Of a DNA stretch of 40,788 nt, positions 8,909-17,769 are shown piece after piece. The stretch's first letter is position 1; the number at the start of each line of letters is the position of its first letter. The stretch spans positions 1 through 40,788 of the IMG/VR virus record IMGVR_UViG_3300047359_000709. One strand, written 5' to 3'. The position numbers and the translations under genes were made by a program. Origin of the DNA: a virus. The notes beneath the pieces are model-generated. The model made no database searches and was not told where the DNA came from. It was given only the letters and a program-made list of their open reading frames with translations.

Positions 8909-10399
8909 ATGGCTATCGAATTATTCGGATTTCAGATAGGGCGTAAAGAAGATGCGTTGCCACCAACGGTGCAATCTTTTGCCCCACCACCAAATACAGA
9001 CGGAGCATTAAATGTCACCGAAGGTGGTGCTTTTGGCACAACTGTCGATTTAGACGGAACAGCCAAAAGTGAAGCAGCATTAATAACTCGCTATAGAGAA
9101 ATGACGCAACAGAGCGAGTGCGATAAAGCAGTTGATGATGTCTGCAACGAAGCAATTGTTTTTAATGAAGATGGACAATCCATAAAAATTGGTTTGGATG
9201 ATATTCAGCAACCACAATCAATAAAAAATAGAATTCGAGAAGAATTTGAATTGGTTTTGGGTTTAATGAATTTCAATAATCAAGGATACGATATATTTAG
9301 AAACTGGTATGTCGATGGAAGATTGTATTATCATATAATGATTGATACAAAAACGCCAAGAGATGGCATTAAAGAACTACGCTATGTAGATCCTCGAAAA
9401 ATCAAAAAGATGAGAATTGAAAAGCGTGGTGACCAGAGCCTCTCTGGCAATAAGCAGGTTATGGCTAAAAAATATGATGAGTATTTTGTATATTCATCAA
9501 GAGGCGTTTCTGCTGGAAATCAAGGAGTTAAGATATCTCCTGATTCAATTGCTTTTGTTCACAGCGGTGTGATGGACGAAAGAAATAGCATGATTTTGAG
9601 CCATTTAAATAAGGCTGTAAAACCACTTAATCAGTTGCGTATGCTTGAAGATGCGACTGTTATTTACCGTCTGGCTCGAGCGCCAGAGCGTAGAATTTTT
9701 TATATCGATGTGGGTAATTTACCAAAGGCAAAAGCCGAACAATACCTACGAGATATGATGGTTAAGCATAAGAATAAATTAGTGTATGATGCTAATTCAG
9801 GTGAAATACGGGATTCAAGAAAACACCTGACTATGCTTGAGGATTATTGGCTTCCTCGTCGCGAGGGTAGCAGCGGAACTGAAATCACCACTCTTCCAGG
9901 TGGGCAAAACCTTGGAGAAATGGATGATGTTGAATACTTCCGAAGAAAATTGTATGAATCATTAAATGTGCCAGTATCAAGATTAGAAAGTGATGGGCAG
10001 TTTAATGTGGGAAGAGCTTCCGAAATTACAAGAGATGAGGTTAAATTTTCTAAATTCATCTCTAGGCTGAGAGGTCGTTTCTCTGAGTTATTTTATATTC
10101 TGCTAGAAAAACAGCTACTATTGAAGGGCGTTATAACTAAGGATGAGTGGGCTGACATTAAAAAGGATATAAATTTTGATTTTGTTGAAGACAACCACTT
10201 CACCGAACTCAAAGAAGCTGAAGTTTTAAGAGAAAGATTATCACTTTTACAAGATGTTGATCAATTTGTTGGTAAATATTATTCAGAAGCTTGGATACGA
10301 AAAAATGTATTAATGCAGTCTGAAGATGAAATTGAGAAAATTGAACAAGAAATTTCTGATGAAGGTGGTAATGAAGAAGAAGAAGATTCTGAATTTTAA
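8909..10399 (+). CDS. 20: Portal vertex protein gp20
   Basis: 496 residues, T4 gp20 being 524. Family features include YREMTQQSECDKAVDDVCNEAIV, the GRLYYHIMID and LRYVDPRKI stretches, YRLARAPERRIFYIDVGNLPK, and GQNLGEMDDVEYFRRKLY. It forms the dodecameric ring through which the terminase pumps DNA, and it nucleates head assembly. An AGGATAATAGC leader precedes the ATG. The very acidic C-terminus (last ~20 residues mostly Glu and Asp) is typical. Confidence 0.96.
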   Translation: MAIELFGFQIGRKEDALPPTVQSFAPPPNTDGALNVTEGGAFGTTVDLDGTAKSEAALITRYREMTQQSECDKAVDDVCNEAIVFNEDGQSIKIGLDDIQQPQSIKNRIREEFELVLGLMNFNNQGYDIFRNWYVDGRLYYHIMIDTKTPRDGIKELRYVDPRKIKKMRIEKRGDQSLSGNKQVMAKKYDEYFVYSSRGVSAGNQGVKISPDSIAFVHSGVMDERNSMILSHLNKAVKPLNQLRMLEDATVIYRLARAPERRIFYIDVGNLPKAKAEQYLRDMMVKHKNKLVYDANSGEIRDSRKHLTMLEDYWLPRREGSSGTEITTLPGGQNLGEMDDVEYFRRKLYESLNVPVSRLESDGQFNVGRASEITRDEVKFSKFISRLRGRFSELFYILLEKQLLLKGVITKDEWADIKKDINFDFVEDNHFTELKEAEVLRERLSLLQDVDQFVGKYYSEAWIRKNVLMQSEDEIEKIEQEISDEGGNEEEEDSEF

Positions 10400-10400
10400 G

Positions 10401-10408
10401 TATAAATA
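10401..10408 (+). promoter_or_regulatory. T4-type late promoter for the scaffold genes
   Basis: Exact TATAAATA immediately after the gene 20 stop, 16 bp before the gp67 start. The spacing is tight, so the leader would be very short and the GGAG ribosome site would lie close to the likely transcript start. Confidence 0.75.
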
Positions 10409-10423
10409 TATTTGGAGATGATT

Positions 10424-10633
10424 ATGAGTGAAGAACAAGAAGTACAAGTAACAGCTGTTGATGCTGTTAATATGGCAGCAAGCGGTGATGTAAATGGATT
10501 TAAGTCAGCTGTTAATGACTTACTTATGGATAAAATATCCGATGCTGTAGAATTAAAGCGAGTTGAAGTTCAAAACAACTTTATGCCTGCTGAAGTAGAA
10601 ACTCAAGAAATAGAAAATAAAACAGAGGAATAG
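10424..10633 (+). CDS. 67: Prohead core protein gp67
   Basis: A 69-residue acidic protein in the gp67 position between genes 20 and 21. The pattern AVDAVNMAASGDVNGFKSAVNDLL followed by an acidic tail matches small prohead core proteins of marine T4-like phages. In T4, gp67 is part of the internal scaffold and is degraded by gp21. The ATG at 10424 is set by GGAG at 10414-10417; upstream in-frame TTG and ATG codons overlap that site. Assignment rests largely on position. Confidence 0.7.
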   Translation: MSEEQEVQVTAVDAVNMAASGDVNGFKSAVNDLLMDKISDAVELKRVEVQNNFMPAEVETQEIENKTEE

Positions 10634-10635
10634 CA

Positions 10636-11184
10636 ATGGCTGTCAAAAGATTTAAAGCATATGTCTCAGAAGCTGCATCAGGCGCTCGTCCGCAGGATAG
10701 TAAAGTTGAGGGAGATAAGTTAGAGCCAAGAGCTAAAGGCGAGCAAGATTTTAAAGCCAAGCACAAAATGACTGTAACCAAACACCCTGTTGCTGGTGAT
10801 CATCAGTTTGATGGCGACCGTGCTGAAATTACTGAAGCCAGTTGCCCATCTGATAAAAAGAAAACCAAAAAAGAAAATACTTGCCCAGAGTGTGAGGGTA
10901 AAGGTGAAGACTGCGAATGTCCTGAAGATGATGAGGATGAGGAGTCCGATTTATCTGAAGGAAAAGTTGTAGATCAGCTCCAAGATATTGTAAAAAGAAA
11001 AGCTGCAAAAAAAGTTAAGTTTGGCAACGGTAAGAGCGAAGAACTCGATATGACTACTGCGTCAGCGTTGCTAAATATGTTAGATAAACTCAAGCCAGCT
11101 AATAAAGCAAAGGCTGAGAAAATGTTGGAAAAATCACCTGAGGGCATGTTCCAACTGTTAGATGTTGCTTTTGGAGGCAAATAA
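10636..11184 (+). CDS. Probable prohead core protein (gp68 position) with Cys-rich motif
   Basis: 182 highly charged residues, rich in Lys, Glu and Asp, in the place of T4 gp68 between gp67 and the prohead protease. The N-terminus (KRFKAYVSEAASG) resembles core proteins of marine T4-like phages. Unusual is CPECEGKGEDCEC at about residues 76-88, a CxxC-xGxG-xxCxC pattern like one zinc repeat of DnaJ, set in a low-complexity acidic stretch. A helical region rich in Lys and Ala follows (residues ~110-170). Good GAGGA ribosome site. A scaffold role is inferred from position. Confidence 0.5.
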   Translation: MAVKRFKAYVSEAASGARPQDSKVEGDKLEPRAKGEQDFKAKHKMTVTKHPVAGDHQFDGDRAEITEASCPSDKKKTKKENTCPECEGKGEDCECPEDDEDEESDLSEGKVVDQLQDIVKRKAAKKVKFGNGKSEELDMTTASALLNMLDKLKPANKAKAEKMLEKSPEGMFQLLDVAFGGK

Positions 11185-11435
11185 TGAAGGTATTAGGTTC
11201 TGCTGTACAATTAGCTGCAGCAACTACAAAACTAGATACTGCTGCTGCTGTTCATATTGGTAATACAGCTGATAGTGTTCTAGCAGTAACAATCAGAAAT
11301 GCTGCTGATGATGCTGATGTAGGTTCTGTTTATGTTGCAGCCAAAGGTCAAATACAATTGACACTAGGTGGTGGTCTTGGTATTAGAGGCGCTACTACTT
11401 TTTATGCGACTCCGATAGCATTATCTGGAATTTAA
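11184..11435 (+). CDS. Small protein of the head-assembly cluster, unknown function
   Basis: 83 residues, rich in Ala, Val, Thr and Gly, with no Cys and no clear membrane segment. Alternating hydrophobic residues (SVYVAAKGQIQLTLGGG) suggest a small beta-sheet domain. Its ATG overlaps the previous stop (TAATG) and follows GGAGG, so it is almost certainly translated. Lying between core and protease genes, it may be a minor virion or decoration-type protein, but I do not recognise the family. Confidence 0.6.
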   Translation: MKVLGSAVQLAAATTKLDTAAAVHIGNTADSVLAVTIRNAADDADVGSVYVAAKGQIQLTLGGGLGIRGATTFYATPIALSGI

Positions 11436-11450
11436 TTTAAGGGCACTAAG

Positions 11451-12107
11451 ATGAAACTAATCTGCGAAGTAAACGAAGATATCAATTATCTGACAGAAGC
11501 CAAAGACGACAAGGGGGGCAAATCCTACTTCATTGAGGGCGTTTTCCTACAGGGCGATATTAAAAACAGGAACGGTCGTGTTTACCCTGCAGAAGTTTTG
11601 GATAAAGAAATTCAAAGATACACTAAAGAGTATGTAGATAAGAACCGCGCGTATGGCGAATTAGGTCATCCTCAAGGTCCAACTATCAACCTAGAGCGTG
11701 TATCTCATATGATTACAAAATTGCAGCGTGATGGTTCAAATTTCATGGGTCGTGCAAAAATTATGACTGAGACTCCATATGGCGCGATTGTTAAGTCGCT
11801 TATGGATGAAGGCGCTCAATTGGGCGTATCTTCACGAGGTATGGGTACAGTTAAACCAAATGGAAAAGGCGTGGCAGAAGTGCAAAACGACTTTTACTTA
11901 GCAACTGCAGCTGACATTGTGGCGGATCCATCTGCTCCAGATGCTTTTGTTCAAGGTATCATGGAAGGGAAAGAATGGGTTTGGGAGAACGGAATCATCC
12001 GTGAAGCGACCATAGCCGATTATAAAAATGAAATTAAAACTTCCTCTAGAAAGGAGCTTGAAGAAGCGAAATTAAGAGTGTTCGAAGATTTCATTTCTAA
12101 ATTATAA
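11451..12107 (+). CDS. 21: Prohead protease gp21
   Basis: 218 residues, T4 gp21 being 212. The serine-protease family (U9, herpesvirus assemblin-like fold) is shown by GELGHP with His73, LGVSSRG with Ser127/128, and ADIVADPSAPDAF, which normally carries the third active-site region. It matures the prohead by cleaving scaffold proteins and capsid N-termini after (I/L)xE motifs. It lies directly before the scaffold gene 22, as in T4. Confidence 0.93.
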   Translation: MKLICEVNEDINYLTEAKDDKGGKSYFIEGVFLQGDIKNRNGRVYPAEVLDKEIQRYTKEYVDKNRAYGELGHPQGPTINLERVSHMITKLQRDGSNFMGRAKIMTETPYGAIVKSLMDEGAQLGVSSRGMGTVKPNGKGVAEVQNDFYLATAADIVADPSAPDAFVQGIMEGKEWVWENGIIREATIADYKNEIKTSSRKELEEAKLRVFEDFISKL

Positions 12108-12112
12108 GTTTT

Positions 12113-12120
12113 TATAAATA
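12113..12120 (+). promoter_or_regulatory. T4-type late promoter for gene 22
   Basis: Exact TATAAATA in the context GTTTTTATAAATA, right after gene 21 and 41 bp before gene 22. Confidence 0.88.
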
Positions 12121-12160
12121 AATGCGTCAAACTAATTAATATTGTACAGGAGATTATCCT

Positions 12161-13237
12161 ATGTCTGAACAAGACTTAAAAGAGCTAGACGAAACTATTG
12201 CCGAAGAGCAAGAAGTCGTTGAAGCTGTTAAAGCTGAGGATGAAGTAGATGGTGAGAAAGCTGCTGATGAAGTTGCTGCCACTGTTAAAAAGTCCGCACC
12301 CGCAAAAACATCTTTACCTAAAACAAAAGCTGGCATGATTAACGCGATGCTTGATGCTGTTAAAGGTAAGAAGAAAGACGAACTGGCTGCTTCTTATGAG
12401 TCAATCATGGCTGCTATGAAAGTTGAGGGCTTTGAAGTTCCAGCTGAAGAAGTTGTTGAAGAAGCCCAATCTATTAAAGAAATTCGTCAAATTAGTTCTG
12501 AAGACATTTCTGTAGCTGAAGATGTAGAAGCTATGTTTGGTGGTCAAGATCTTTCCGAAGAATTTACCGCTAAAGCAACTACTATTTTTGAAGCTGCTGT
12601 AGTATCTAAAGTGAACGAAATCCTTGAGTCTGTGACTGTTGACTTCGAATCTGAGCTTGAAGCTGAGAAAGTTCAAATCACTGAATCCATCTCTGAGCAA
12701 GTAGACTCTTATCTTGAGTATGTTGCTGAAGAGTGGATGAAAGAAAACGAACTAGCTGTTGAGCAAGGCATCCGTGCTGAGATTGTTGAAAACTTCATGA
12801 CTGGACTTCGCGGTTTGTTCTCTGAAAACTACATCGATATTCCAGAAGAAAAGGTTGACTTGGTTGACGAGTTGGCTTCTAAAGTTACTGAACTTGAATC
12901 TTCTATTAATGAAGAAATGGAAAGAAACATCGAACTTCGTAAGGAGTTGGTAGAGGCTAAGAAATCAGCCATTCTAACTTCTGCTTGTGAAGACATTACT
13001 GAGTCTCAAGCTGCTAAGTTGGCTTCTTTGTCTGAAGGCGTTGAGTTTGAAGATGAAGATTCTTATTCTGCTAAGCTGGAAACTCTGAAGGAAAGCTATT
13101 TTCCTAAAGAAGAAATTGTAGCTGAAGAAGTAGTAATCGATGACGAGCCTCTTGAGTTGACCGAAGAGGAAACGCCAGTTGCTGATCCTAGCATGGCTGC
13201 ATACTTGAATGCCATTTCAAAAAGCATTAAAAAGTAA
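12161..13237 (+). CDS. 22: Major prohead scaffold protein gp22
   Basis: 358 residues, strongly acidic and rich in Glu, Ala, Val and Lys with long predicted helices and coiled coil. The segment KAGMINAMLDAVKGKKKDEL near residues 55-75 resembles gp22 of marine phages, and the protein ends in a Lys-containing helix (NAISKSIKK) typical of scaffold C-termini that touch the capsid. It forms the core removed by gp21 during maturation. Position between 21 and 23 is diagnostic. The leader carries AGGAG. Confidence 0.88.
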   Translation: MSEQDLKELDETIAEEQEVVEAVKAEDEVDGEKAADEVAATVKKSAPAKTSLPKTKAGMINAMLDAVKGKKKDELAASYESIMAAMKVEGFEVPAEEVVEEAQSIKEIRQISSEDISVAEDVEAMFGGQDLSEEFTAKATTIFEAAVVSKVNEILESVTVDFESELEAEKVQITESISEQVDSYLEYVAEEWMKENELAVEQGIRAEIVENFMTGLRGLFSENYIDIPEEKVDLVDELASKVTELESSINEEMERNIELRKELVEAKKSAILTSACEDITESQAAKLASLSEGVEFEDEDSYSAKLETLKESYFPKEEIVAEEVVIDDEPLELTEEETPVADPSMAAYLNAISKSIKK

Positions 13238-13242
13238 CATTT

Positions 13243-13250
13243 TATAAATA
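13243..13250 (+). promoter_or_regulatory. T4-type late promoter for gene 23
   Basis: Exact TATAAATA, 41 bp before the major capsid ATG, in the same spacing as the gene 22 promoter. Confidence 0.9.
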
Positions 13251-13291
13251 AACTGTAATAATAAAAAGGTCTTATTAAAGGAGAACCTAAA

Positions 13292-14653
13292 ATGTATCAA
13301 ACTGACGAACTTCAAAAGAAGTGGCAACCTGTGCTTGAGCACGCTGATCTTCCCGAGATTACTGATGCTCATAAGCGTTCAACAGTAGCCACATTGTTAG
13401 AAAACCAAGAACGATCTGCAGCTGAACAAGCTGCTCAAAGCGGTGGCGCTCACAGCCCCACTCTTTTGGGTGAAGCTGCTCCTGCTAATGTATCTGGCGG
13501 TGTCGATACTTTCGACCCTGTACTGATCAGCTTAGTGCGTCGTTCCATGCCAAACCTGATTGCTTATGACATTGCTGGCGTACAGCCAATGACTGGACCT
13601 ACTGGTCTGATCTTCGCAATGAAATCTCGCTACAGCACTCAGTCTGGAACTGAAGCTCTGTTCAACGAAGCTGATGCTTCTTTCTCTCGCAGCCGTCCTG
13701 GTAACACTGCTTCTCAGGTTGCTGCTAACGCATCTGTTGGTGCTGCTCAAACTGGAACTGATCCTAGCGATCGTTCTGCTTCCACAACTGGTGGTGGCTA
13801 TAATGTTCACACTGGTATGACTGCTGCTCAAGCTGAATCTTTGGGTGGAGCTGCTGGCGATCACTTCAACGAGATGGCTTTCTCAATCGAGAAAATCTCT
13901 GTTACTGCTGTAAGCCGTGCTCTGAAAGCTGAGTACACTATGGAACTGGCTCAAGACCTGAAAGCTATCCACGGTCTGGACGCTGAGCAAGAACTAAGCA
14001 ATATTCTGTCTTCAGAAATCCTTGCTGAAATCAACCGTGAAGTTGTTCGTACCATTAACTACTCTGCTGTTGCTGGTGCTACTAAGAATGTTACAACTTC
14101 TGGTACTTTCGATCTGGACACCGACTCTAACGGTCGTTGGTCTGTTGAGAAGTTCAAAGGTTTGATGTTCCAAATCGAGCGTGATGCTAACGAGATTGCT
14201 AAAGCTACTCGTCGCGGTAAGGGTAACATCCTGATCACTTCTTCTGATGTAGCTTCTGCTCTTCAGATGGCTGGTGTTCTTGACTATGCTCCTGCTCTGG
14301 CTAATAACCTGCAAGTAGATGACACTGGTAACACTTTTGCTGGTGTACTGAACGGTCGCATCAAAGTATACATCGATCCATACTTCTCTGATGCCACTAA
14401 CAACTACTACACTATTGGCTACAAAGGAACTAGCGCCTTTGATGCTGGCTTGTTCTACTGCCCATATGTGCCTCTGCAAATGGTGCGTGCGGTTGGTGAG
14501 AATACCTTCCAGCCCAAGATTGGCTTCAAAACTCGCTACGGTATGGTTGCTAACCCATTCGCTACCAATGACGGCAACGGCATCGCTGCTCGCCTTGGTA
14601 CTGGAGACGGTAACAAATACTACAGAATTGCGCGTGTTGCTAACCTTATGTAA
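13292..14653 (+). CDS. 23: Major capsid protein gp23
   Basis: 453 residues with HK97-type capsid features of the T4 family: FDPVLISLVRRSMPNLIAYDIAGVQPMTGPTG-type N-domain and a C-terminal NPFATNDG. A gp21 cleavage site is visible as L59-G60-E61 before Ala62, so the mature protein would begin at AAPANV. AAAGGAG lies upstream. Base use differs from neighbours: Leu is often CTG and C-ending codons are common, as expected for a very highly expressed late gene. It is followed at once by a strong terminator. Confidence 0.97.
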   Translation: MYQTDELQKKWQPVLEHADLPEITDAHKRSTVATLLENQERSAAEQAAQSGGAHSPTLLGEAAPANVSGGVDTFDPVLISLVRRSMPNLIAYDIAGVQPMTGPTGLIFAMKSRYSTQSGTEALFNEADASFSRSRPGNTASQVAANASVGAAQTGTDPSDRSASTTGGGYNVHTGMTAAQAESLGGAAGDHFNEMAFSIEKISVTAVSRALKAEYTMELAQDLKAIHGLDAEQELSNILSSEILAEINREVVRTINYSAVAGATKNVTTSGTFDLDTDSNGRWSVEKFKGLMFQIERDANEIAKATRRGKGNILITSSDVASALQMAGVLDYAPALANNLQVDDTGNTFAGVLNGRIKVYIDPYFSDATNNYYTIGYKGTSAFDAGLFYCPYVPLQMVRAVGENTFQPKIGFKTRYGMVANPFATNDGNGIAARLGTGDGNKYYRIARVANLM

Positions 14654-14687
14654 GATAAAAACTAGATCTGTTCTAAACAGGCGTTTT

Positions 14688-14714
14688 AAGAGGCTCTTCG
14701 GAGCCTCTTTTTTT
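14688..14714 (+). terminator. Rho-independent terminator after gene 23
   Basis: GAGGCTC (14690-14696), loop TTCG, GAGCCTC (14701-14707), then seven T. Two upstream A can pair with the first T bases. The UUCG tetraloop makes it very stable. It separates capsid mRNA from the following genes. Confidence 0.95.
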
Positions 14715-14759
14715 GTCTCAGAAATAAGTTCGGCTTTGTCAATCATTATAAACAATCCT

Positions 14760-14767
14760 TATAAATA
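14760..14767 (+). promoter_or_regulatory. T4-type late promoter after the gene 23 terminator
   Basis: Exact TATAAATA, 27 bp before the ATG of the gp3-like tail gene. Confidence 0.87.
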
Positions 14768-14793
14768 TATTGAGAAACCAAATAGGAATCGAC

Positions 14794-15318
14794 ATGGCTC
14801 TACAGGGCACACAACCAGACAATAAAAGTTTTCTATCACCGATAGGGTTTAGGTTCTCTTGCAACCGTTTACCGCATGTAAACTATTTCTGCACAGCTGC
14901 AACTATTCCTGATATATCTTTGGGTGAAACAAGTTCAATAGATAACCCATTTATCAAACTTCCAGTTCCTGGAGATAAGTTGACATTCGGCAGACTCGAT
15001 CTGACATTTCGTGTTGATGAAGACATGAAGAATTTTCAAGAAATCTATAATTGGCTAACTGCTTTGGGATATCCTGATAACTTTAACCAACGAGCAGCAA
15101 TAGGTAGAACCCAAACTTCAGTCGGCGATGTTTATTCTGACGGTTCTCTTATGGTGACCACAGCTAATATGAAACCAAATATTGAGATTGCTTTTGTTGA
15201 TATGTACCCATCATCCCTTTCTTCATTGGAGTTTGATATTGAAAACACTGATGTTGAATATCTCAAAGCAACTGTATCATTCGCTTACAGGAAATATAGT
15301 TTGACTACCCTTTCATAG
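14794..15318 (+). CDS. 3: Tail completion/tube-like protein (probable gp3)
   Basis: 174 residues; T4 gp3 is 176. The sequence has the feel of a tail-tube fold: LPHVNYFCTAATIPDISLGE near the start, PGDKLTFGRLDLTFRVDEDM, NWLTALGYP, and a closing VEYLKATVSFAYRKYSL. In marine T4-like phages a gp3-annotated gene lies between 23 and uvsY, as here. gp3 caps the tail tube at the neck. Start: ATG at 14794; an in-frame TTG eight codons upstream overlaps the late promoter leader. The exact T4 equivalence is less sure than the structural role. Confidence 0.65.
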   Translation: MALQGTQPDNKSFLSPIGFRFSCNRLPHVNYFCTAATIPDISLGETSSIDNPFIKLPVPGDKLTFGRLDLTFRVDEDMKNFQEIYNWLTALGYPDNFNQRAAIGRTQTSVGDVYSDGSLMVTTANMKPNIEIAFVDMYPSSLSSLEFDIENTDVEYLKATVSFAYRKYSLTTLS

Positions 15319-15329
15319 TATAGTATAAT
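15301..15329 (+). promoter_or_regulatory. Sigma70-type promoter for uvsY-uvsW
   Basis: TTGACT at 15301-15306, a 17-bp spacer, TATAAT at 15324-15329. The -35 element lies inside the end of the gp3-like gene. It would drive early/middle expression of recombination genes by host-type RNA polymerase. Confidence 0.8.
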
Positions 15330-15362
15330 ATATTATTTTATTTTTGTTTTTGGAGATGTGAT

Positions 15363-15794
15363 TTGAATATTGAAAGTATAGTAAAGGAATGGGACAAGGA
15401 TTGTAAAATTGATGAAACAGAACTTGGTCGAGAAAGCACCAAGATACCCGAAGTCCACAACAAATACATCAAGATTTTCATGGGTGAACGAATCATTCTG
15501 TTCAGGCTCAGAGCAGAAGCAAAAAAGGTTCGCAAAACTTTGATGGAATATTATCTTGGTGAGTTGGATAATGAGGAACTGGCAGAGCTTGGTCGAGATC
15601 AATTCTATAAGAAATTATTGAAGAATGAAGTTGATACCTATATAGAAGCAGACGACTTGATGATTGAGACCAATTTAAAGCTCGGGATGCAAGAGGAGAA
15701 AATATCATATCTCGAAGCGGTTATTAAGAATATTAATAATCGAGGGTTCCAAATTAAGTCAGCGGTTGACTGGGCGAAATTTACAACAGGATAA
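15363..15794 (+). CDS. uvsY: Recombination mediator UvsY
   Basis: 143 residues, T4 UvsY being 137. The helical pattern, basic region RAEAKKVRKTLMEYYLGE and the C-terminus AVIKNINNRGFQIKSAVDW match UvsY, which loads the UvsX recombinase onto gp32-coated single-stranded DNA. The start is TTG with GGAGATG upstream; I see no better in-frame start. It is directly followed by uvsW, as in related phages. uvsX is not in the window. Confidence 0.88.
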   Translation: MNIESIVKEWDKDCKIDETELGRESTKIPEVHNKYIKIFMGERIILFRLRAEAKKVRKTLMEYYLGELDNEELAELGRDQFYKKLLKNEVDTYIEADDLMIETNLKLGMQEEKISYLEAVIKNINNRGFQIKSAVDWAKFTTG

Positions 15795-15796
15795 AG

Positions 15797-17281
15797 ATGG
15801 AAGAAATCCACATACATAAGAAGAACGAGGTATATCTCAAAGTAGATTGCGATCGCGGTATCGCGATGGAATTATCCAGTTATTTTGAGTTTGAAGTTCC
15901 TGGCGCTTCTTTTATGCCATCAGTTCGAAATAAAATGTGGGATGGTAAGATACGCTTGTTTAATGTAAATACCATGCAAATATATGTGGGTTTGATTGAG
16001 CGGATCAAAAAGTTTGCGAAAGGCAGGGACTATAATGTAATAGTACAAGATGGTCTTGAAGATACGATTGACATACCGCTAAATGGGCTTGAGAAGTTTC
16101 TAAGTGACGGTAAGTACAAACCAAGAGACTACCAGCTTCGAGCAGTTGCTCACGCAGTTCGCAATCATCGAGCATTAATTCTATCTCCCACTGCTTCGGG
16201 TAAGTCTTTCATAATTTATTGTTTGATTAAGTATTATCTTAGGAAGGAATGTCAAAAGGCTCTTATTATCGTACCGACTACTTCTTTGGTGAGCCAGTTA
16301 AACTCAGACTTCATAGACTATTCAGAAAACCTACAGTTTTATTATACCCACTTAGTCGTTGGAGGTCAAGAAAAAAATAATGAAAAAGCGAAAATAATTA
16401 TCAGCACTTGGCAATCCATCTACAAACAGCCTAAAAAGTATTTTGATCAGTTCGATTTGATCATAGGCGACGAAGCCCACTTGTTTAAGGCGAACTCGCT
16501 CACTAAGATTATGGAGAAAATGACTGAGTGTAAGTATAGGTTTGGCTTCACAGGTACGCTTGACGAGTCAGTTACCAATAAACTTGTTTTAGAGGGTTTA
16601 TTTGGTCCAGTGATGCGGGTGATTACTACTAAAGAATTGATAGACAATAAAACCTTATCTGAGTTTAGGATTAAGTGTCTTGTATTAAAGTATTCCGATG
16701 CGACTCGCAAGCAAGTAGCAAGATCAACATATCAACAGGAAATGGACTTTTTGGTTGCTCACGAAAAGCGCAACCAGTTCATAAAAAACTTGACTTTGAC
16801 GCGAAAAGGTAATACACTTGTATTATTCCAATATGTGGAAAAGCACGGCAAGCCTCTTTATGCGCAGATAGAAAAAGAAGCTGAGCAAGGTAGAAAGGTT
16901 TTCTTTGTATATGGCGGTGTTGATGCCGATACTAGAGAACAAGTCAGAGCAATAACGGAGAAAGAAAATGACGCAATTATCATCGCATCTTATGGCACTT
17001 TTTCAACAGGGATTAATATTAGAAACCTACATAATGTTATCTTCGCCAGTCCTAGTAAGTCTCGTATCCGCAATCTTCAATCTATAGGTCGTGGATTAAG
17101 AAAAGGTGACAATAAAGAAACTGCAACTTTATATGATATATCCGATGACTTGTGTCATAAGTCTTGGAAAAATCATACATTGAAGCATTTTGCTGTTCGG
17201 GTTAAGATGTATAATGAAGAAAATTTTGAGTACAAGCTGTACAATATAGGGATTGAAAATGGAAATAAACTTACAAGTTAA
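15797..17281 (+). CDS. uvsW: UvsW helicase
   Basis: 494 residues with SF2 helicase motifs: KPRDYQLRAVAHAV (Q-like region), Walker A PTASGKS (K136), DEAH at 225-228, FTGTL (motif III), then YGTFSTGINIRNLHNV and QSIGRGLRKG (motifs V and VI). The N-terminal ~100 residues correspond to the UvsW DNA-binding domain. In T4 it unwinds branched DNA and R-loops and helps the switch from origin-dependent to recombination-dependent replication. AGGA precedes the ATG just after uvsY. Confidence 0.95.
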   Translation: MEEIHIHKKNEVYLKVDCDRGIAMELSSYFEFEVPGASFMPSVRNKMWDGKIRLFNVNTMQIYVGLIERIKKFAKGRDYNVIVQDGLEDTIDIPLNGLEKFLSDGKYKPRDYQLRAVAHAVRNHRALILSPTASGKSFIIYCLIKYYLRKECQKALIIVPTTSLVSQLNSDFIDYSENLQFYYTHLVVGGQEKNNEKAKIIISTWQSIYKQPKKYFDQFDLIIGDEAHLFKANSLTKIMEKMTECKYRFGFTGTLDESVTNKLVLEGLFGPVMRVITTKELIDNKTLSEFRIKCLVLKYSDATRKQVARSTYQQEMDFLVAHEKRNQFIKNLTLTRKGNTLVLFQYVEKHGKPLYAQIEKEAEQGRKVFFVYGGVDADTREQVRAITEKENDAIIIASYGTFSTGINIRNLHNVIFASPSKSRIRNLQSIGRGLRKGDNKETATLYDISDDLCHKSWKNHTLKHFAVRVKMYNEENFEYKLYNIGIENGNKLTS

Positions 17282-17375
17282 ATTGGATACAGAAAAAGAA
17301 CAAGACATGCAAACAGTTGAGGAATTGGTTCTATTGCTCAGAGAAATCGCAGAAAAGGTTGAAAATGCAAATTAG
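17259..17375 (+). CDS. Small ORF of 38 residues between uvsW and the Sm-like gene
   Basis: It opens with MEINLQVKLDTEKEQDMQ and continues as a helical, Leu-rich stretch (TVEELVLLLREIAEKVENAN). It overlaps the end of uvsW and the start of the next gene, so the three are linked by overlaps. The reading fills an otherwise empty 80-bp gap, and the pattern of a charged amphipathic helix looks protein-like. Position recalls T4 uvsW.1, but I cannot show homology. Confidence 0.5.
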   Translation: MEINLQVKLDTEKEQDMQTVEELVLLLREIAEKVENAN

Positions 17376-17769
17376 TATGATCAAACTGGTCAGCGGAGAA
17401 ACGCTCCTCGCTGAGATTATTAATGACGGTGAGTGGGAATTGAGGATAAATAACCCAATTGCCATCACCATTAAAGTGCTACACGCTCCTATTCTTATGT
17501 CTCACATGTGGATGCCTTTTGATGATCTTGATAATCTTTTTTCGATTCGTCATGAGCACATAATAACCACAAAAGAAGTTGACAAAGATATGATTTCGTA
17601 TTATAATAATTGTATTGAAGCTATACATGAGAATATGACTTCAGAAGAAACATTCTTAATAGGCGCAAAGAAGCCCGAAAAAGAAGAAAGTGTCGTTGAT
17701 AAAATCAAAGATATCGTTGATCAAATTGAAGAACGAGCAGGATTTTCTGCTAATACTACAATACATTAA
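17365..17769 (+). CDS. Sm-like-fold candidate protein, unknown function
   Basis: 134 residues. The first ~75 residues (MIKLVSGETLLAEIINDGEWELRINNPIAI) have the alternating strands and SGE turn of small Sm/LSM-like barrels seen in many marine T4-like phages at this place between uvsW and 55. The C-terminal half is charged and helical. The ATG at 17365 is chosen because AAAGG precedes it; the upstream in-frame extension overlaps the 38-residue ORF. RNA binding is only a possibility. Confidence 0.6.
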   Translation: MQISMIKLVSGETLLAEIINDGEWELRINNPIAITIKVLHAPILMSHMWMPFDDLDNLFSIRHEHIITTKEVDKDMISYYNNCIEAIHENMTSEETFLIGAKKPEKEESVVDKIKDIVDQIEERAGFSANTTIH

